A stretch of DNA of 64,000 bases, taken from contig NC_059079.1 in assembly GCF_020497125.1 (NCBI RefSeq), positions 51,533,114-51,597,113 on the forward strand. The letters are read 5' to 3'. Source of the DNA: Mauremys mutica (taxonomy: Eukaryota; Chordata; Testudines; Geoemydidae). The notes under the pieces were generated by a model that saw only the letters and a list, made by a program, of their open reading frames with translations, did no database searches and had not been told where the DNA came from. A program made the position numbers and the translations under genes. Below are positions 20,616 through 33,075 of the stretch, one piece after another (position 1 is the first letter of the stretch; every line of letters starts with the position of its first letter).

Positions 20616-23430
20616 CTGCTGTGCATTCATGAAGTTACTCTAGATTCACGCTCATGTAAAATGAGACCAGAATCTGGTTCATTAGGGTATACTCTAACAA
20701 CTGGGATTATTTTATCAGGAACTGCTGTGGAATTAGTTTCTGCACTTGGAGGCAAGAGAAACAGAGGCATTTACCAGAATGGGGAAAATTTAATTCATGA
20801 TCTCTGACCCAAATCTCAAATTACATGGATGTAAATATATTGCATTAAATCACTGATGTTGCACAAATGTAAATGAAGGCAGAATTTGTCTGTATACTCC
20901 ACACAGTCTGAAAGCATGATTTATCTGACTATACAGCAAAAGAGCAGTGATCATCTTTTCTGTGTAAAGGAGTGATTATTATAGCAACTACCACATCATA
21001 TAATAAACTATCATATGTCTCCATTCTGAAACAGAGCACATTTTAAAGATACATCCTCACTAGTATTCATTGTAATTACAATGGATGTTAAAAAGCATTT
21101 ACTGTTCTGTTTTCCTTTCCAAACATTTTTGAAGAGAATATAAATTAATTGGAATTATTTATTAAGAAAGAATAAAATGGCATGCAAGTGCCAACTGGAT
21201 TGTGTGTGTTTGAGAGGGAGGTGGCACTTTACTTCAGTATCCTTTTACTACTTCTATAGAAATACAGCAAATGTTCTCAACTAGTATTTGAGCAACAGTT
21301 TCTATGGAGGAAAATGTAGCTATCACTTTGTGATCAGAAACCGTAACAGAAACAGGTAAAAATGTGCTCCCCATGCCAAATTCTACTTTCACTTACCCAG
21401 TATAACTGCAAACTAAATCTACTGAAGCCATGAAATGGAGTTCCATGTTTACAATGAATTGTTGCTCAGATCTCTATATTTTCATTAATTAAGCCTCTAT
21501 GACACCACCTAGCCTTGTCTAGTCATTGGGACAGATTCTCTCATATGACCTATCCCATTTGAGCTGCTCAGATGCTATAAAGGGGACAAATTCTCTCTGC
21601 AAATGGACACTGGAGAATTCCCTTGGCAAAGGAAGACTTTCCATTAGTATAAAGTAGGATCATGCACCAGCTGCCATCACCTCTCAATCTATCCTAGGAG
21701 ACATGCCGGAGGAGGAAGTGTGGAAGAGCTGAACTATACATCATGGGTCCTCCATTGGCTTGGGTCCCTCAGACTCTAGGCTGCTTTAATTTATACCAAG
21801 GTTGGCATTAGCGAAGGCCACCCCAGGAATAAGGAAGCCATAGTAGGCTTCCTGCTGTCCTCCCCTTCCCCAAACACTCATCTGCACTGAGTAGAGTTCA
21901 GACACTGGGGAGAAGCTTGACAGTTGTTTTTATTTCTAATCAGGGTACAAAAATATGGTGAAGAGCAACAGATGGAAAACAAAGACCTCTTTAGGATTTC
22001 ACTGCAGTTCTAAAATTAAGAGATAACATTACATTTCCTCTGTCCTCTCCCACTGCTCTAGCCAGTGATCTGGAACATGATTTTGCACCCTTGGTATCAC
22101 TCACAATATTTTCATTGGCTTTAATGAGTACAGGATTGGTCCCCTATTTTATCCATCCTTTCTACAGTTCAATCTAATTTAGGGATTTAATTAAAAGCCT
22201 AGCAGAGGATATAAAGCATTCAAGCAAAGTTTAGTCATTATGGCAGTTTATCATTATACAGATGGTGGATAAACCTGTCTATTCAATTGTATCAAAATTC
22301 TGGGGAAATTATTGATAATATCTAAAATTCTCTCCCCTCCTACTTTCTGTTTTTTTATTAAAGGTATATGCTATCACTAAATGTAATTAAACTTGTAATA
22401 TTAATTAATAAATCTAACCCCACAACTTGGTTATGTATAACATTTTTCTATTCTATAGAATGAATTAAAAATTGATGGATGCAAATTATTACTACAAGCT
22501 TGAATTCTATACTAACATGAGTATCATCATGACAGTGGTTACTGAAGTTCCATCAAGAACTGTCTTCTTTATACAACATGAATATTTTGTGTACATTCTG
22601 TATATTTAAGTCAGGATTTATATTGTACGTGTGACAAAGCATAGTTATTTGTGTGTTTAATGACTTAGCTGTGCTATTGCATCATTACTGAAAAAGTTGT
22701 AATATTCTATACATTTGTTTAATGAATGCGACAACCAAAACCAAATCCTGAAGGCCACATTAATGCAATGAAATTACATCTCAAAGAAATATCATTTTGT
22801 TTTGGATATCTACACCAGGAGCATTAAAAAGGTATATGGCTTATTATTTTGTGACCATGTTCAGATTATGGTAAAGGTGTGTAATTGTGTATTAGTGGTG
22901 TACAGTTATAAGCAAAATTTAATCTGTTGCCTAAATAATGCAAAGTTCATTTTCTGAGTTTAGGGGGCCAGAATCTACCCCATGATAGGGAAGACAGCTT
23001 AATCAGATTCCTGTACACATTCACCCAGTCTCTACAGACCCTGATATGGACATTGTGTCTAGTAAAAGGGAGGCCTGGCTGGAAAGCCTCTGCACTCTGG
23101 CTATTCCTGGCTGCCTGAATTCACCCTGGGGCCATAGGCAACTGAGGCGGGATAGGGAAGACCTGAGTCTGCTCTAAATTATTCCAGGGGCAAAATGCCG
23201 CCCCTCATAACCCCAGAATCAAGGCGCCACAAAGATGGCATGAAGACAGCTTACCTTCCTTCTCTCTTGTGTCTTGTGCTTAGAACAGTTAGGCCAAATA
23301 TTAAGAAGCCGAGCCACAGAAACCTAAATATTTTGTATCATACTCATTTACTAGAAGATCCTTTCTGTGACACAAGACTATTTTCCAAGTGCAGTGTATC
23401 ACCAGTTATTATAACTAATTATTATAATTT
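20616..23430. other. Unannotated AT-rich stretch
   Basis: I see no gene, RNA gene or delimited mobile element in these 2.8 kb. Confidence 0.4.
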
Positions 23431-23518
23431 GGGGGAAGTTCTATGGCCTTTGTTATACAGGAAATTGGACTAGAAGATCGCAGTGGTCCCTTCTGGCGCT
23501 GGAATCTATGAATCTATT
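23431..23518 (+). mobile_element. CR1 3' tail fragment
   Basis: Contains GAAGTTCTATGGCCTTTGTT, GGACTAGAAGATCGCAGTGG and the end GGAATCTATGAATCTATT, a CR1 3' terminus with its short tandem end. Confidence 0.8.
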
Positions 23519-26178
23519 ATTTATTTCTAAATTGCCAGCACTAGTATACTTAGTAATGTGAAAGTTACTGGCAATCTCCCCCCTTATTTCTACTAGCAGG
23601 CAGCCACTGGGGGGAAGCAGAAGCCTCATGTACACAGTAACCTGAACTTTTGAACTGTCTTTTCTCCTCTGCCTTGAAGCAGAAGAAACTAGCTCCAAAC
23701 CGGTTTTCACTGACCAGATAGCAGAAGTACGGGGTCTGGCAACCACCAATCAGGTGTGAACACGGCAAGGGTCTTTGTCTAAATGTGTAGAAAGGATCTG
23801 TGAAATTGGTGTAAGACAGAGTCTTCTGTACCAAGGTACAGTGCTCTCCTTTCTTCTGCAGAATAAAGCAATTCCTTATCCCTGTCAGGCTGTTATTCGC
23901 TCTCAGCTAGACGGACCCGGTATTTCGGTAAAAGTAATGCTGCACAAAACAAAAAATAAAGACACAGGTTCTTTCCCAAGGAACTTACAATTTGCAACAC
24001 AAAGATCAGTTAAGAACCCTCTGAGAGAGACCCGATGACTAAGAACATAGAACTTTAAATATGTACACATACAACCATCCACAAAGACGGTAGTGGTGAT
24101 AACGGCATATTGACACAGGTGATTAGCATTTCTTGGGCCGTGTGCGTGAAGTGAATTTCTATGACAGGTTTAGATGAAGAGAGGGTGGAACCTAATAAAA
24201 TGAGATGGAGAAAATTCAGGAAGAAGGAATGCTATAAAAGATAGTATGAAGGCAAGAGTGAGAGAAGGAAATGAAGGAGAAACCTTTGAGGCTGATATTG
24301 CTGGTGGAGCAATGGGAGAAAGATAAGATACACTAAGAAACAAGAATAGAAGTAGAGGCCCTGATTCAGTAAGGAACTTAAGCGTGTGACTAACTTCAAA
24401 GTCACAGTATTATTATTTTTGATTATTTTTAAGAAAAAATCATAACCAAGATATCTCCCCAGAAAAAAACCAAAACCAACAAAACAAAAACACAAACCCA
24501 ATCAATAAACAAGCACATTTAATTGAATACAATCATTTTGCTTAGCTCTTGTAGAAGGAATACAAACATACAAGTTTATTGTTTTATGCTTTAGGCTTCT
24601 GTTTTCTCTCTCCATCCATTTTAAATTTTGACTCAGGAAAGGACTAGAGCATGACCATATGATCAGTATCATATTTCAGCCTGCAGCATAAAGTTCTGAT
24701 TTACTAAAATTCTACACTGAAAAATCACTTGGAAAGTGACAATAATTCCATTTGTATTATCTGCCTATAATTCCTATACCTTATTAATTATTATGATTGT
24801 TGTCTTGTTTTGTAGGCTGCTAAAGCAAATAGCCTCCCTATCTTACTGTTCCATTAAATCTTTTAGTTTTGGAGGCCACATATTAGTACCATATGTCTAG
24901 ACTCTTATCTTTCAGTTATTAAGTGCTGTAGGACATTGACTGGGATCATTGATTTTTCTATGTGCAAGTTCTAATTGCTTATTTCCTGCATCAGTTGGCA
25001 TAATTATTCAGTAATGATTTCCTTCTTTTTTTTTCCCTCAAAGAGGAGTATGTTATGATTTGGTTTCAAAGGGAAGCTGAAAGCAAGCCCCACAAAATAA
25101 AGAATGATTCCATAGAATCTTTATTAAATTATACCTATTTTTCAATTTGGGCCATCATAAAAGCAATATAATCTGCTGCTATAACACAGTGTTATAAAAT
25201 GATAATATGAAAAGTCAAGAGTTCCTATCCTTTATATCCAGAATGTGCAATCACTCATCATAAAGGCATAGCTTTCATTTCAACTCAGTTTGCGACTTCT
25301 CAAAGATTTCAAAATGAAAACACACAATCATTTTAATATATCAATCCTGGATATACCAACCAAATGGAATTCAATATAACCCAGTCACACCATTCACCAG
25401 TGGTCAAGGAAGCATAAATATTGCAATGTATGGTAGCACTTATTTTAATACGCTGAGGACTGTTTATAAAATGTAAGATGACCTCTCAAGAAAAAGGTCT
25501 AATGCAAGGTTAGAATACCTGCCCTCCCAGAACCCCCTATGACAAAAAAGGTAAAAAAAAAATCTGAATACATAAGGATTAAGGATAGTTAATATTAAGC
25601 ATTGGTACCTGCATGGAATATGAAATATTTCAAGTATCAAAAGTATTTGATGGCCTGGAGGGTTCAGAGAACAATTTTTAGTTTGTGAAATTTTCCCTCA
25701 GCCCTTTATTTTAAAACCCCAACTCCTTAGGGTGATTCAGTTTATTAATTATTATTATTAGTTTATAAACAAATGGAAGTCTGAACTATGTTGTAGGGAC
25801 AGAAATATCCTCCCCCCCCCCACCAGAGGACAGGCTTGTAGACTGACAGATAAACAGGTTCAGATTTAGATTTCATTAAACTACTGGCGGTAATACGGGT
25901 GTACCCGAGAGCAGAACTTGTTCCAGAATTCACTGGGACTGAGGGCACACAGCACTTTTGAAAAACAGGCCAAACATTCTTGGCAGCCTAGCTGTATGAA
26001 TGGTTGTGACTTTGATTTATACGGTGCTTCCGGACAAGGCAGTATTTTTTAATTGTGATATGTACACTTCTACAATTTGTGACTAGTTTGTTTATCCTAA
26101 GAGCACTTACAGTTGCCTTACGTGTTTTTTGAGTGACATGCTCTATCTGATCTCCATTCACTCTCACTTTTAACCTCA
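23519..26178. other. Unannotated stretch
   Basis: No gene supported. ORFs at 23453-23749, 23565-23834 and 23775-24038 overlap one another on both strands and show no family motif. CCTGATTCAGTAAGGAACTT at 24360-24379 is a partial copy of the palindromic family at 26683. Confidence 0.4.
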
Positions 26179-26483
26179 GGGTATGTCTGTACTGCAGTAA
26201 AAGACCTTTGGCACAGCTATGGATGGCCTAGCTCAGCTGACGGGCTCATGGGGTTTGGGCAGCAGGGCTATAAAATTGCAGTGTAGATGTTTGGGCTTGG
26301 GCTGGAACCTGGACCTTCAGACTTTAAAAGTGGAGAGGGTCTCAGAGCCCTGACTCTAGCCAGAGTCTGAATATCTATGCTGCTATTTTTAGCTTCACAG
26401 CCAGAGCCTGTGAGTTCGAGTCAGCTGACCCAAGCTCTGAAGCTTGGTGCTGCAGGTTATTTTATTGTAGTGGAACCATATCC
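26179..26483. mobile_element. Palindromic Harbinger-type MITE (305 bp)
   Basis: The left end GGGTATGTCTGTACTGCAGT matches the right terminus of the autonomous Harbinger element (inverted GGGTATGTCTACACTAC). The right end is the inverted, eroded form ATTGTAGTGGAACCATATCC. It is flanked by TCA and TAA, a 3-bp TAA-type duplication with one change. The subterminal parts form a palindrome (CCTAGCTCAGCTGACGGGCT against GAGTCAGCTGACCCAAGCTC). It has no coding capacity and would depend on a Harbinger transposase. Confidence 0.85.
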
Positions 26484-26682
26484 TAAGAGACCACACAGTT
26501 GCTATGCTACTTGAGACCTGTTAGTCAAACGGCCCTGTCTGCTTATTAAACTGCTGACTTTGATCTCAACTACCACATATTTTAGAAGAAATATTATTAC
26601 ATTCAATTCCTGCTGCTTCTTTCTTAAGGAGATGCCTTAGCACTGCTCCATAGTTTAAGCTGCCTGGAGTTTGCTGCTTTAG

Positions 26683-26866
26683 TCCTGATTCAGCAAAGAA
26701 CTTAAGCATGGACTCAAAAAAGAATCTCATGCTTAAACTACAATGAATTTCAGTTCAACAAGATATTTAAGCATGGGCCTGACTTAAAGTATGTATGTGC
26801 CTCTGTGACTTCTTATGTGCTTAAATACCTTGCTGAATTGAGTCTTAAGTGCTTTGCTGAATAAGG
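26683..26866. repeat. Ancient palindromic repeat ending in CAGCAAAG / CTTTGCTG
   Basis: The left arm CCTGATTCAGCAAAGAACTT and the right arm CTTAAGTGCTTTGCTGAATA are inverted copies. Shorter inverted ATTTAAGCATG-type segments lie between them. The same arms occur at 56871-56970 and a half-copy at 24360. It behaves like an old MITE of unassigned class. Confidence 0.65.
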
Positions 26867-26889
26867 ATGAATCTAAGCATGTTCTTGAG

Positions 26890-26935
26890 TGTTTTTTTTT
26901 TTTTTTTTTAGTGTTTTTTTTTGAGTGTTTTAGTG
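26890..26935. repeat. T-rich low-complexity tract
   Basis: Runs of 18 and 9 T separated by AGTG, followed by GAGTGTTTTAGTG. The segment GAGTGTTTT is locally repeated. Confidence 0.8.
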
Positions 26936-27159
26936 TATCAGGATCTTAAAGAGAGTAGCAAGTTCCTTATTTAAACAGAGAAGTCGCAGAAATTATTCTC
27001 AAAAAAATTTTTAGACAGCTACTATAGAATTCTAAAAGATTGAAAATCAATCTTTTTTGAAATTTTCCCACAGATTGTATTGTCAGGTCCCACTAACATA
27101 ATAGTTTCAAAAGCCACAAACTTTAAATTTCACACAAAGCTTCAGAGACAGTAAAAGCA

Positions 27160-27264
27160 TCTGTCAGGATGGTCTAGATAATACTTATTCCTGCCATGAG
27201 ACAAGGGGACTGGACTAGATGACCTCTCAAGGTCCCTTCCTGTCCTATGATTCTATTCTATGAA
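27160..27264 (+). mobile_element. CR1 3' tail fragment
   Basis: GGACTGGACTAGATGACCTC, AAGGTCCCTTCCTGTCCTAT and GATTCTATTCTATGAA form a CR1 3' end with its terminal short repeats. Confidence 0.85.
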
Positions 27265-27360
27265 AAACAATAGAAAATTATTTTTGGGGGGGAGGGGGAA
27301 TGTCAACTTTCATACCATTTTTCAGCTTCTTTTTAAAAGCTGTTGTATTTTTAAAGACTC

Positions 27361-27382
27361 TGTGTGTGTGTGTGTGCGTGTG
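27361..27382. repeat. Short GT microsatellite
   Basis: About ten TG units with one C interruption. Confidence 0.85.
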
Positions 27383-27509
27383 TTGTAGGTGTAGAGCAGT
27401 CAAACAGACTAACATGTCTTCACGGAGAACTTCTGTGCCTTAGCATCCCTACCCAGACCCATTCTGATTTCTTACTACAGCCTTTGGCACCCCGTACCAT
27501 ACCTCTGTG

Positions 27510-28404
27510 CAGAACTGGCTCTAGGCACCAGCAAAGCAAGCACGTGCTTGGGGCGGCACATTTCCGGGGGCGGCATTCCGCTGTGTGGAGGGTTTGCATT
27601 CCCACCTGACCTGCTGCCGAGACTCTCACTTGGCTGACGGAGGTGGCACAGAAGGCAGGTGAGCAGGAGCATGGGGGAGGGAGGAGAGACCTGAGCTTAA
27701 AGGGGCGATTGGACGACCAGCCGTCAGAGCCAGGTGACTGCTCCCGAGCAGGGGGAGCCCCTCCTCCACCATGCTCCATGTGTGCAGCCACTGCTGTACC
27801 TGTCCTCCCTCCCCCACAGCCCTCATTCATACCTGGAGTTGTCCCTGACCACTCCAGACTGGAAGCATCCTCCTGTCTGCTCTACGGTCGGGGTGAGGGG
27901 GAGAGGCAGGCACTGATTAATGGCGGGATGTCCCCCTCCCCCCACCCGTGTACCTGGTTTCCACTAAGCTGGGGTGACGGGGCAGGGGGAATCTGTGTGT
28001 GCTGCTGCCTCTCTTGGTCTGGAGTTGCTGGCAGGTGCTTGTGTTTGAACCAGACATAGCTTTATCTGAGTTAATAAGTCCTAAAACTTCTCCTATAAAA
28101 GTATTAGAATTTATAGCAAGAAATGATTTTTTCACTCCAAACACTGCTGTAGCATTATGCATTATTTTAACATTACCAGTATCAGTGTTTGTAATTGTGC
28201 TTTTGTTAAAATAAATGAGTACACTAGTAGGAAATTGTTTTATTTCATTAACTACAAATTCTCTGTTTTCATTGTTTTTAAATTTTAAACAGTCAAAACA
28301 AAAACATTGCAAAGTGCAAATATGTGTAAAAGCCGAAAAGGGGGGAGAGGGGCGGCCACATTTGTTTTTGGCTTTGGGTGGCAAAAAACCTAGAGCTGGC
28401 CCTG
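27510..28404 (+). mobile_element. hAT element (895 bp) retaining a transposase fragment
   Basis: The ends CAGAACTGGCTCTAGG and CCTAGAGCTGGCCCTG are a 16-bp inverted repeat with two mismatches. The target duplication CCTCTGTG is perfect at 27502-27509 and 28405-28412. The left half is GC-rich. The right half is AT-rich and encodes a remnant of the hAT C-terminal dimerisation region on the plus strand. The copy is an internal-deletion derivative of an autonomous element. Minus-strand ORFs across it (27420-27830, 27917-28417) are shadows. Confidence 0.95.
28068..28187 (+). pseudogene. hAT transposase C-terminal fragment
   Basis: About 40 codons read ELISPKTSPIKVLEFIARN and then FFTPNTAVALCIILTLPVSV. 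The pattern of a conserved 'PN.AVAL.IILTLPVSV' is that of the hAT C-terminal dimerisation (hATC) region, which continues into the family's SFSKLK motif. Here the sequence diverges right after PVSV, so the hallmark that follows is lost. The frame supports descent from an autonomous hAT with a ZBED/ZMYM-like transposase. Confidence 0.7.
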
Positions 28405-28412
28405 CCTCTGTG

Positions 28413-30199
28413 CCCACAATGTTACATGGAGGTGAGGATGGAATGAATGTTAAAGTTGCTTTAAATTAGCAATTTCCTTGATTATTTTTTAGTGATTTCA
28501 TGGTAGAAAGTGCATTCAAACAACCTTAAATTAAGCTCCCATAGCTAAGGTTTTTTTGTGGGGGGGAATCAGACAAACTTATCTCCCTGGCCAGATGTGT
28601 ATTTATTGTTCATTCTTCCCAATAAACAAGATTCCCATGTAGATTTCCTACAGATTAATTTGGAATCCCAGTTAACAACTATTGCCTGCAATGTTTCTTC
28701 TTCATATTAACAATGAATGCAGTATGTTTCATTTCTATTCTTCCCCTTAGTAGACTACTGTTCATTCCCACAATTTCCTGAACAATAAGAGAATTGGGGG
28801 TGGGGGGAAGAATCAAACCAGATGTGTTATTTCATTTGAGGTTTACAAGCACCAAATCTTAATTATTTCTTGTTTTTGAGAATAATTAATTGTTTCAAGC
28901 CCCATCAGAATATATCTAATCATTTTTCTGTCTTCTGTCCTCATTAATTCTCCAACGTTCCCATATACACTAAAGTGCATGTGTGCCGATGGTAGAAAGA
29001 GACAGCTGTTGTTATTATTCAAAGGTCTATTAAAAATGTACCAGAAAAGAATATGAAATGAACAGACTAGCTTCACTAAGGTAGAAGATCTTCTTTGTAA
29101 GTTTCATAAAGCATAATACTCATTAAAAGTTTTTAGAAAGTCTTCTGTGAGCTAGAAGCAAGCACCGTACTTGCAGGCATTTTAGGAACTCCTCTATACA
29201 GCTCTGCCATTGCATCTCAGGCCTATCCAATCACAGTCACCCCATCTTTATGGTAACTTCTGCTGTATAATATCAGTTGGCCAAATCCCCACATCTCTCA
29301 TACACTTCCATAGCACTGTCTCCTGCTGTTTCTAGTCCCAGAGGCATGCCTTCCATGGTTTTATGATGGATAAGGGAGATGGAATGGCTGAGACAGGGGC
29401 AAGGAGACATTTTTCTGCCTCTCATTCCATGGACTTTACCTGAAAATTGTAGTATAGACCCAGGCTTTATTACCTTTGCTGTAAAGCCTATTTCAGGATT
29501 GCAAGGGACTGTGCAGCCAGGATGAGTCCTCAGTGGTGTGGCTGCAATGCAGCTGAGGTATTGAAATTCCAGAGCTGGAACGGACTCACAGGGTCTCCAG
29601 GCAGCTGCCCTTGGCTTCCCATTGAGCCTAGGATGGGCAAATGGGATATGCCTCCTTTTCCATAGAGAAGCAAACCCTGCTCCCTGGAAGAATAATCTTG
29701 GGGAATCTCAGTGAGGGAAAGCCCATGCAGATTTCTGCCCACAACTTTTAACACAGCAGGAGGATGATCTAGCCCAATATGAGGACATCAATAGCGGTCA
29801 AAACTCCTCAAGTCAGACCTCATTTGTCAGTTACATTGTGGCTACACAGAAAAAAACAGAAATATATTCTTAATTCAGTTTAGCTAACGTGCATTAGTTA
29901 ACTCTGGTTATAACAGCAATTTCTTTGCATTTAACTGAAAGTAAAACATGAGAATTACTATATTACCTGAAAATAAAACATTCTGTGCTTGGCATCCAGT
30001 CAAAATTGAGGCTGTACAAAGCCACTTTATCTCATCCCTTTGTCCTGCGAGCTCTGTGCTACACCTCTAAGCAGAAACAAGTAATCATGACCAAATGGAC
30101 AGATATTTTATACATAGTTACTTCCCTCTTTTCTCTTTTATACAGTACCAGAAATATTGTGTTATAGTTTCCACTGATTTTTGTCATATGTATAATATG
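28413..30199. other. Unannotated AT-rich stretch
   Basis: No gene, RNA gene or delimited repeat seen. Confidence 0.4.
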
Positions 30200-30930
30200 A
30201 TGGCCATCACGTTCACTATTCAGGGCAACTGAACATCCATATTCTATGGTCTACCAAGGGAACCCACTTTTAGGTGTCTGGCTCCCTGGCTGTCACCTCT
30301 ATTGGGTGGGAATCCCTTTCTCTTTCCCTTCTGAGTGGGGTTGTTCCAGTTCCCTGCCTACACTATATTATTCCCAACAAACCAGACTGCCTAAAATGGC
30401 CAAAGTCTGTGCTTTTTGCTTTCTCCTCAGAGGCTAGAAACAGTATAATAGCCCACAGATATAAGTTATCATACAGCTCTTTCTATGCCAGCACATTTAT
30501 TCTTAAAGCAAAAGCATTAGAGAGAAAACATATTAAAAATAATAAAATGATGTATACACATGCTAATAACCTTACCTGAGATTACCCTCAACTCCAGCAA
30601 GGGCTTCAAACCCCACCAAAACTGTTTTCTGTTATTACAAATTCAAAACTAGCACACCCATGCTTAGGTCAATATTTCCTTTGTACAGCATGGGCCTTTC
30701 ATCTTCAGGTTCCGGGAACAAGTAATCAGTAGAAAATGATTCCCTCCTCAGGACATAGCTTCAAAAGGCTGGGCTTTTGTATAACTAGAGGTAGGAATTT
30801 AAATTTTCCTCCCCCTAGAGATTGCCCAGGCAAACAACTTAACACCTTTTGTCCAAACTTCCATTCTTGTCCGGCAGATTGTTCAGTATAGTCCTTTGAA
30901 GTTCATAACACTTCTTGAGGGGGTGTCACA
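30200..30930 (-). mobile_element. Candidate LTR, minus orientation, far boundary uncertain
   Basis: Read on the minus strand it begins TGTGACACCCCCTCAAGAAG at 30930, a classical LTR start. An AATAAA (plus-strand TTTATT near 30498) follows about 430 bp inside. The plus strand has dispersed-repeat texture through about 30200, but I cannot identify the CA end or a target duplication. Class is inferred from the start only. Confidence 0.4.
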
Positions 30931-31129
30931 ATATGACATAACTTTTGCATTTAATACAATGGACTCCAAAGATACTTACACTTAATTCAATCAGGCTATT
31001 CAAGGCTATTGCAGGAAATTGCCATCAAATCAGTTGTAAGTGCCCAGCTCTGCCCCCACATTCACTTCATTAGGAGACTTTCAGACTAGATAAAGTGACC
31101 TGCTGATAAGAATGGGCTCTGCAGAAATT

Positions 31130-31189
31130 GAGGGTAAAACAACACTAGATGATCTCCTGAGGTCCCTTCCAACCCTAATAATCTATGAA
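31130..31189 (+). mobile_element. CR1 3' tail fragment
   Basis: ACTAGATGATCTCCTGAGGT followed by CCCTTCCAACCCTAATAATC and TATGAAA, the CR1 3' end. Confidence 0.8.
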
Positions 31190-31350
31190 ACAATTTTTGT
31201 TCCTGACATTTTTGTATTGCTGCAGATGTAAACTTCATATTATTCATTGTTTATCTATTGGGAGAAAGCTGTGCCAGAAATTCAAACACTTATTTTCACT
31301 GGACCAAGCCTTCAAATTGATTTATAAATTGCTGTGCATGAACTGCCTCA

Positions 31351-31422
31351 GCATGGGGGTGTTGGACTAGATGATCTCTTGAAGTCTCTTCCATCCTGAT
31401 GATTCTGTGATTTAGTCTATGA
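31351..31422 (+). mobile_element. CR1 3' tail fragment, second copy
   Basis: GGGGTGTTGGACTAGATGAT, then CTCTTGAAGTCTCTTCCATC and GATGATTCTGTGATTTAGTC. It is a separate, more diverged CR1 3' end 160 bp after the previous one, in the same orientation. Confidence 0.75.
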
Positions 31423-32971
31423 TTAGTTTTTAATATTTGGCTTTCCTTTCCTTTTCTTACTAGATGGTGCTGGAGTAGGAAAGCATAGGAATTGATTAAC
31501 AATGCAAAAGCAATATTGAGATGTGGGTGGGGTCATTGTTTTTTTTCAATAATTTGGTATTTTTATTGTATGTGTGATTCCTTACTAGATGAGGACAGAG
31601 TTAAGAACAGCTGCACAAAATGTTCACAATAAAGTTGGATGTAATTTACCTGAGTTTCAGTTTTCTTGCAAAGTTTAAACTCAGACCAGATTCTCTGAAA
31701 GGTTCCCTAAGGTTCACAAATCTTTCAAGTGAACTTGGGTCCTGTTTTGAATCACTCCAGGCTGATTTTGTGGCATTTGGAATAATTATGCTTAAGAGCC
31801 TGGAGACAAGCAACTAAAATCAGACAATTTCATGTCTGCTTTGAGGACAGATGAGTCCCAACAGACCAATTACTCAAAACCCATGACAAAGATATCGAGA
31901 AAGTTAGACCCTGGAATAAAATATCACACAATAGACCCAATGATATATGGAAATTGAGAGTGGCGAAAGAGCCCAGACAAGCTTCTAAACAGATAGTAAT
32001 TTTGCTGCACCCAAGCCGCCTGCTACCATGTACTGTGAGATCTGTATAATTAAGAGAATAACATACATTTGAATAACTTCATCTATTCCCGATGCCTTAT
32101 AGACCAGTGCAGAAGATGCCAAGGGTACAATCCTAGCCCCTTTGAAGTCAATGGGGCCAGGAGTTCACCCCAAGCATATGGTTGGTGTATATCTAGCTCT
32201 AACAACCATTTGAAAATACAAATATATAATTATTTGATTTAAAAAAACCTGCCTCATTAAACTTAATTCAGTAGAACTGGAGTCTTCACTAAGCCAGAGA
32301 AACAGTTTAGACTAATTTTCAAAGAGCTCCACCCACTCAACTCTTCCAATTAGATATTGACTGCTAGAATACCTCACCAATGAAACACAAGACAGAAGCA
32401 CTGTATATAAGAATGTGCATTGGCTGAACATACTCAAAGGACAGGATTTTTTAAAATAAGATTAACCTTTTAATGTATGTTGTATACACCACAGGCCTAT
32501 GATGTTGCATTTAAACCATGCATAGTTTATGACTGTGCATGGCTTAGACATAAAATCAGGGGGATCCAGGAGATTCTGACTAAAGCTGGTTGAAAATTGT
32601 GAAGAAAATATAATAATAATGGAAACTGGCCAATAACTTTTGGCATTTTTTGTTGCAATTTTGAAATGTCAAAATATTTTGTCCAGTCTAGTTTTGATTG
32701 TTTGGCTTTGAAATTCTATCTCATACTCACAAAGCATAGAAAATCCTGTGAGAAAAGCATGCATTCATATGGATTTAAATCAAATTGAATGTTTGCAGGA
32801 ACTCATGTGAAACAAAGCTGCTACATTTCTCACACCTTATTTAAATCTTCTTCAAACCCTGGGATGTTACAAGTTGACAGTGCCTCTTTAAGAACGATAA
32901 CACTAACTCACATTTTACAACCCAACATTTGCATATACTTATGAAAATTTTGTGCCAGTGTAGCAATATAT
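31423..32971. other. Unannotated AT-rich stretch
   Basis: No gene. AAAGCTGGTTGAAAATTGTG near 32584 resembles one end of the TA-flanked MITE at 37332, without a visible partner end. Confidence 0.35.
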
Positions 32972-33075
32972 GTTATAAAATGGTCAAGTGTAAGTAAATA
33001 TATATATTGCAACATCTTTCCTGTACATTCTCTTTATTTATACATATATTTACTTATACTTGCATGTTTTATAAC
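32972..33075. repeat. AT-rich inverted repeat (36-bp arms, 32-bp loop)
   Basis: The left arm GTTATAAAATGGTCAAGTGT... (32972-33007) pairs with the right arm ...ACTTGCATGTTTTATAAC (33040-33075) over 36 bp with about four mismatches. No coding sequence or known element fits. It may be a small MITE remnant or simply a hairpin-forming AT-rich segment. Confidence 0.75.

Noticed and set aside
27420..27830. 136-codon minus ORF and a 166-codon minus ORF (27917-28417)
   Set aside because: Both cross hAT element boundaries; the supported coding remnant is on the plus strand at 28068-28187.
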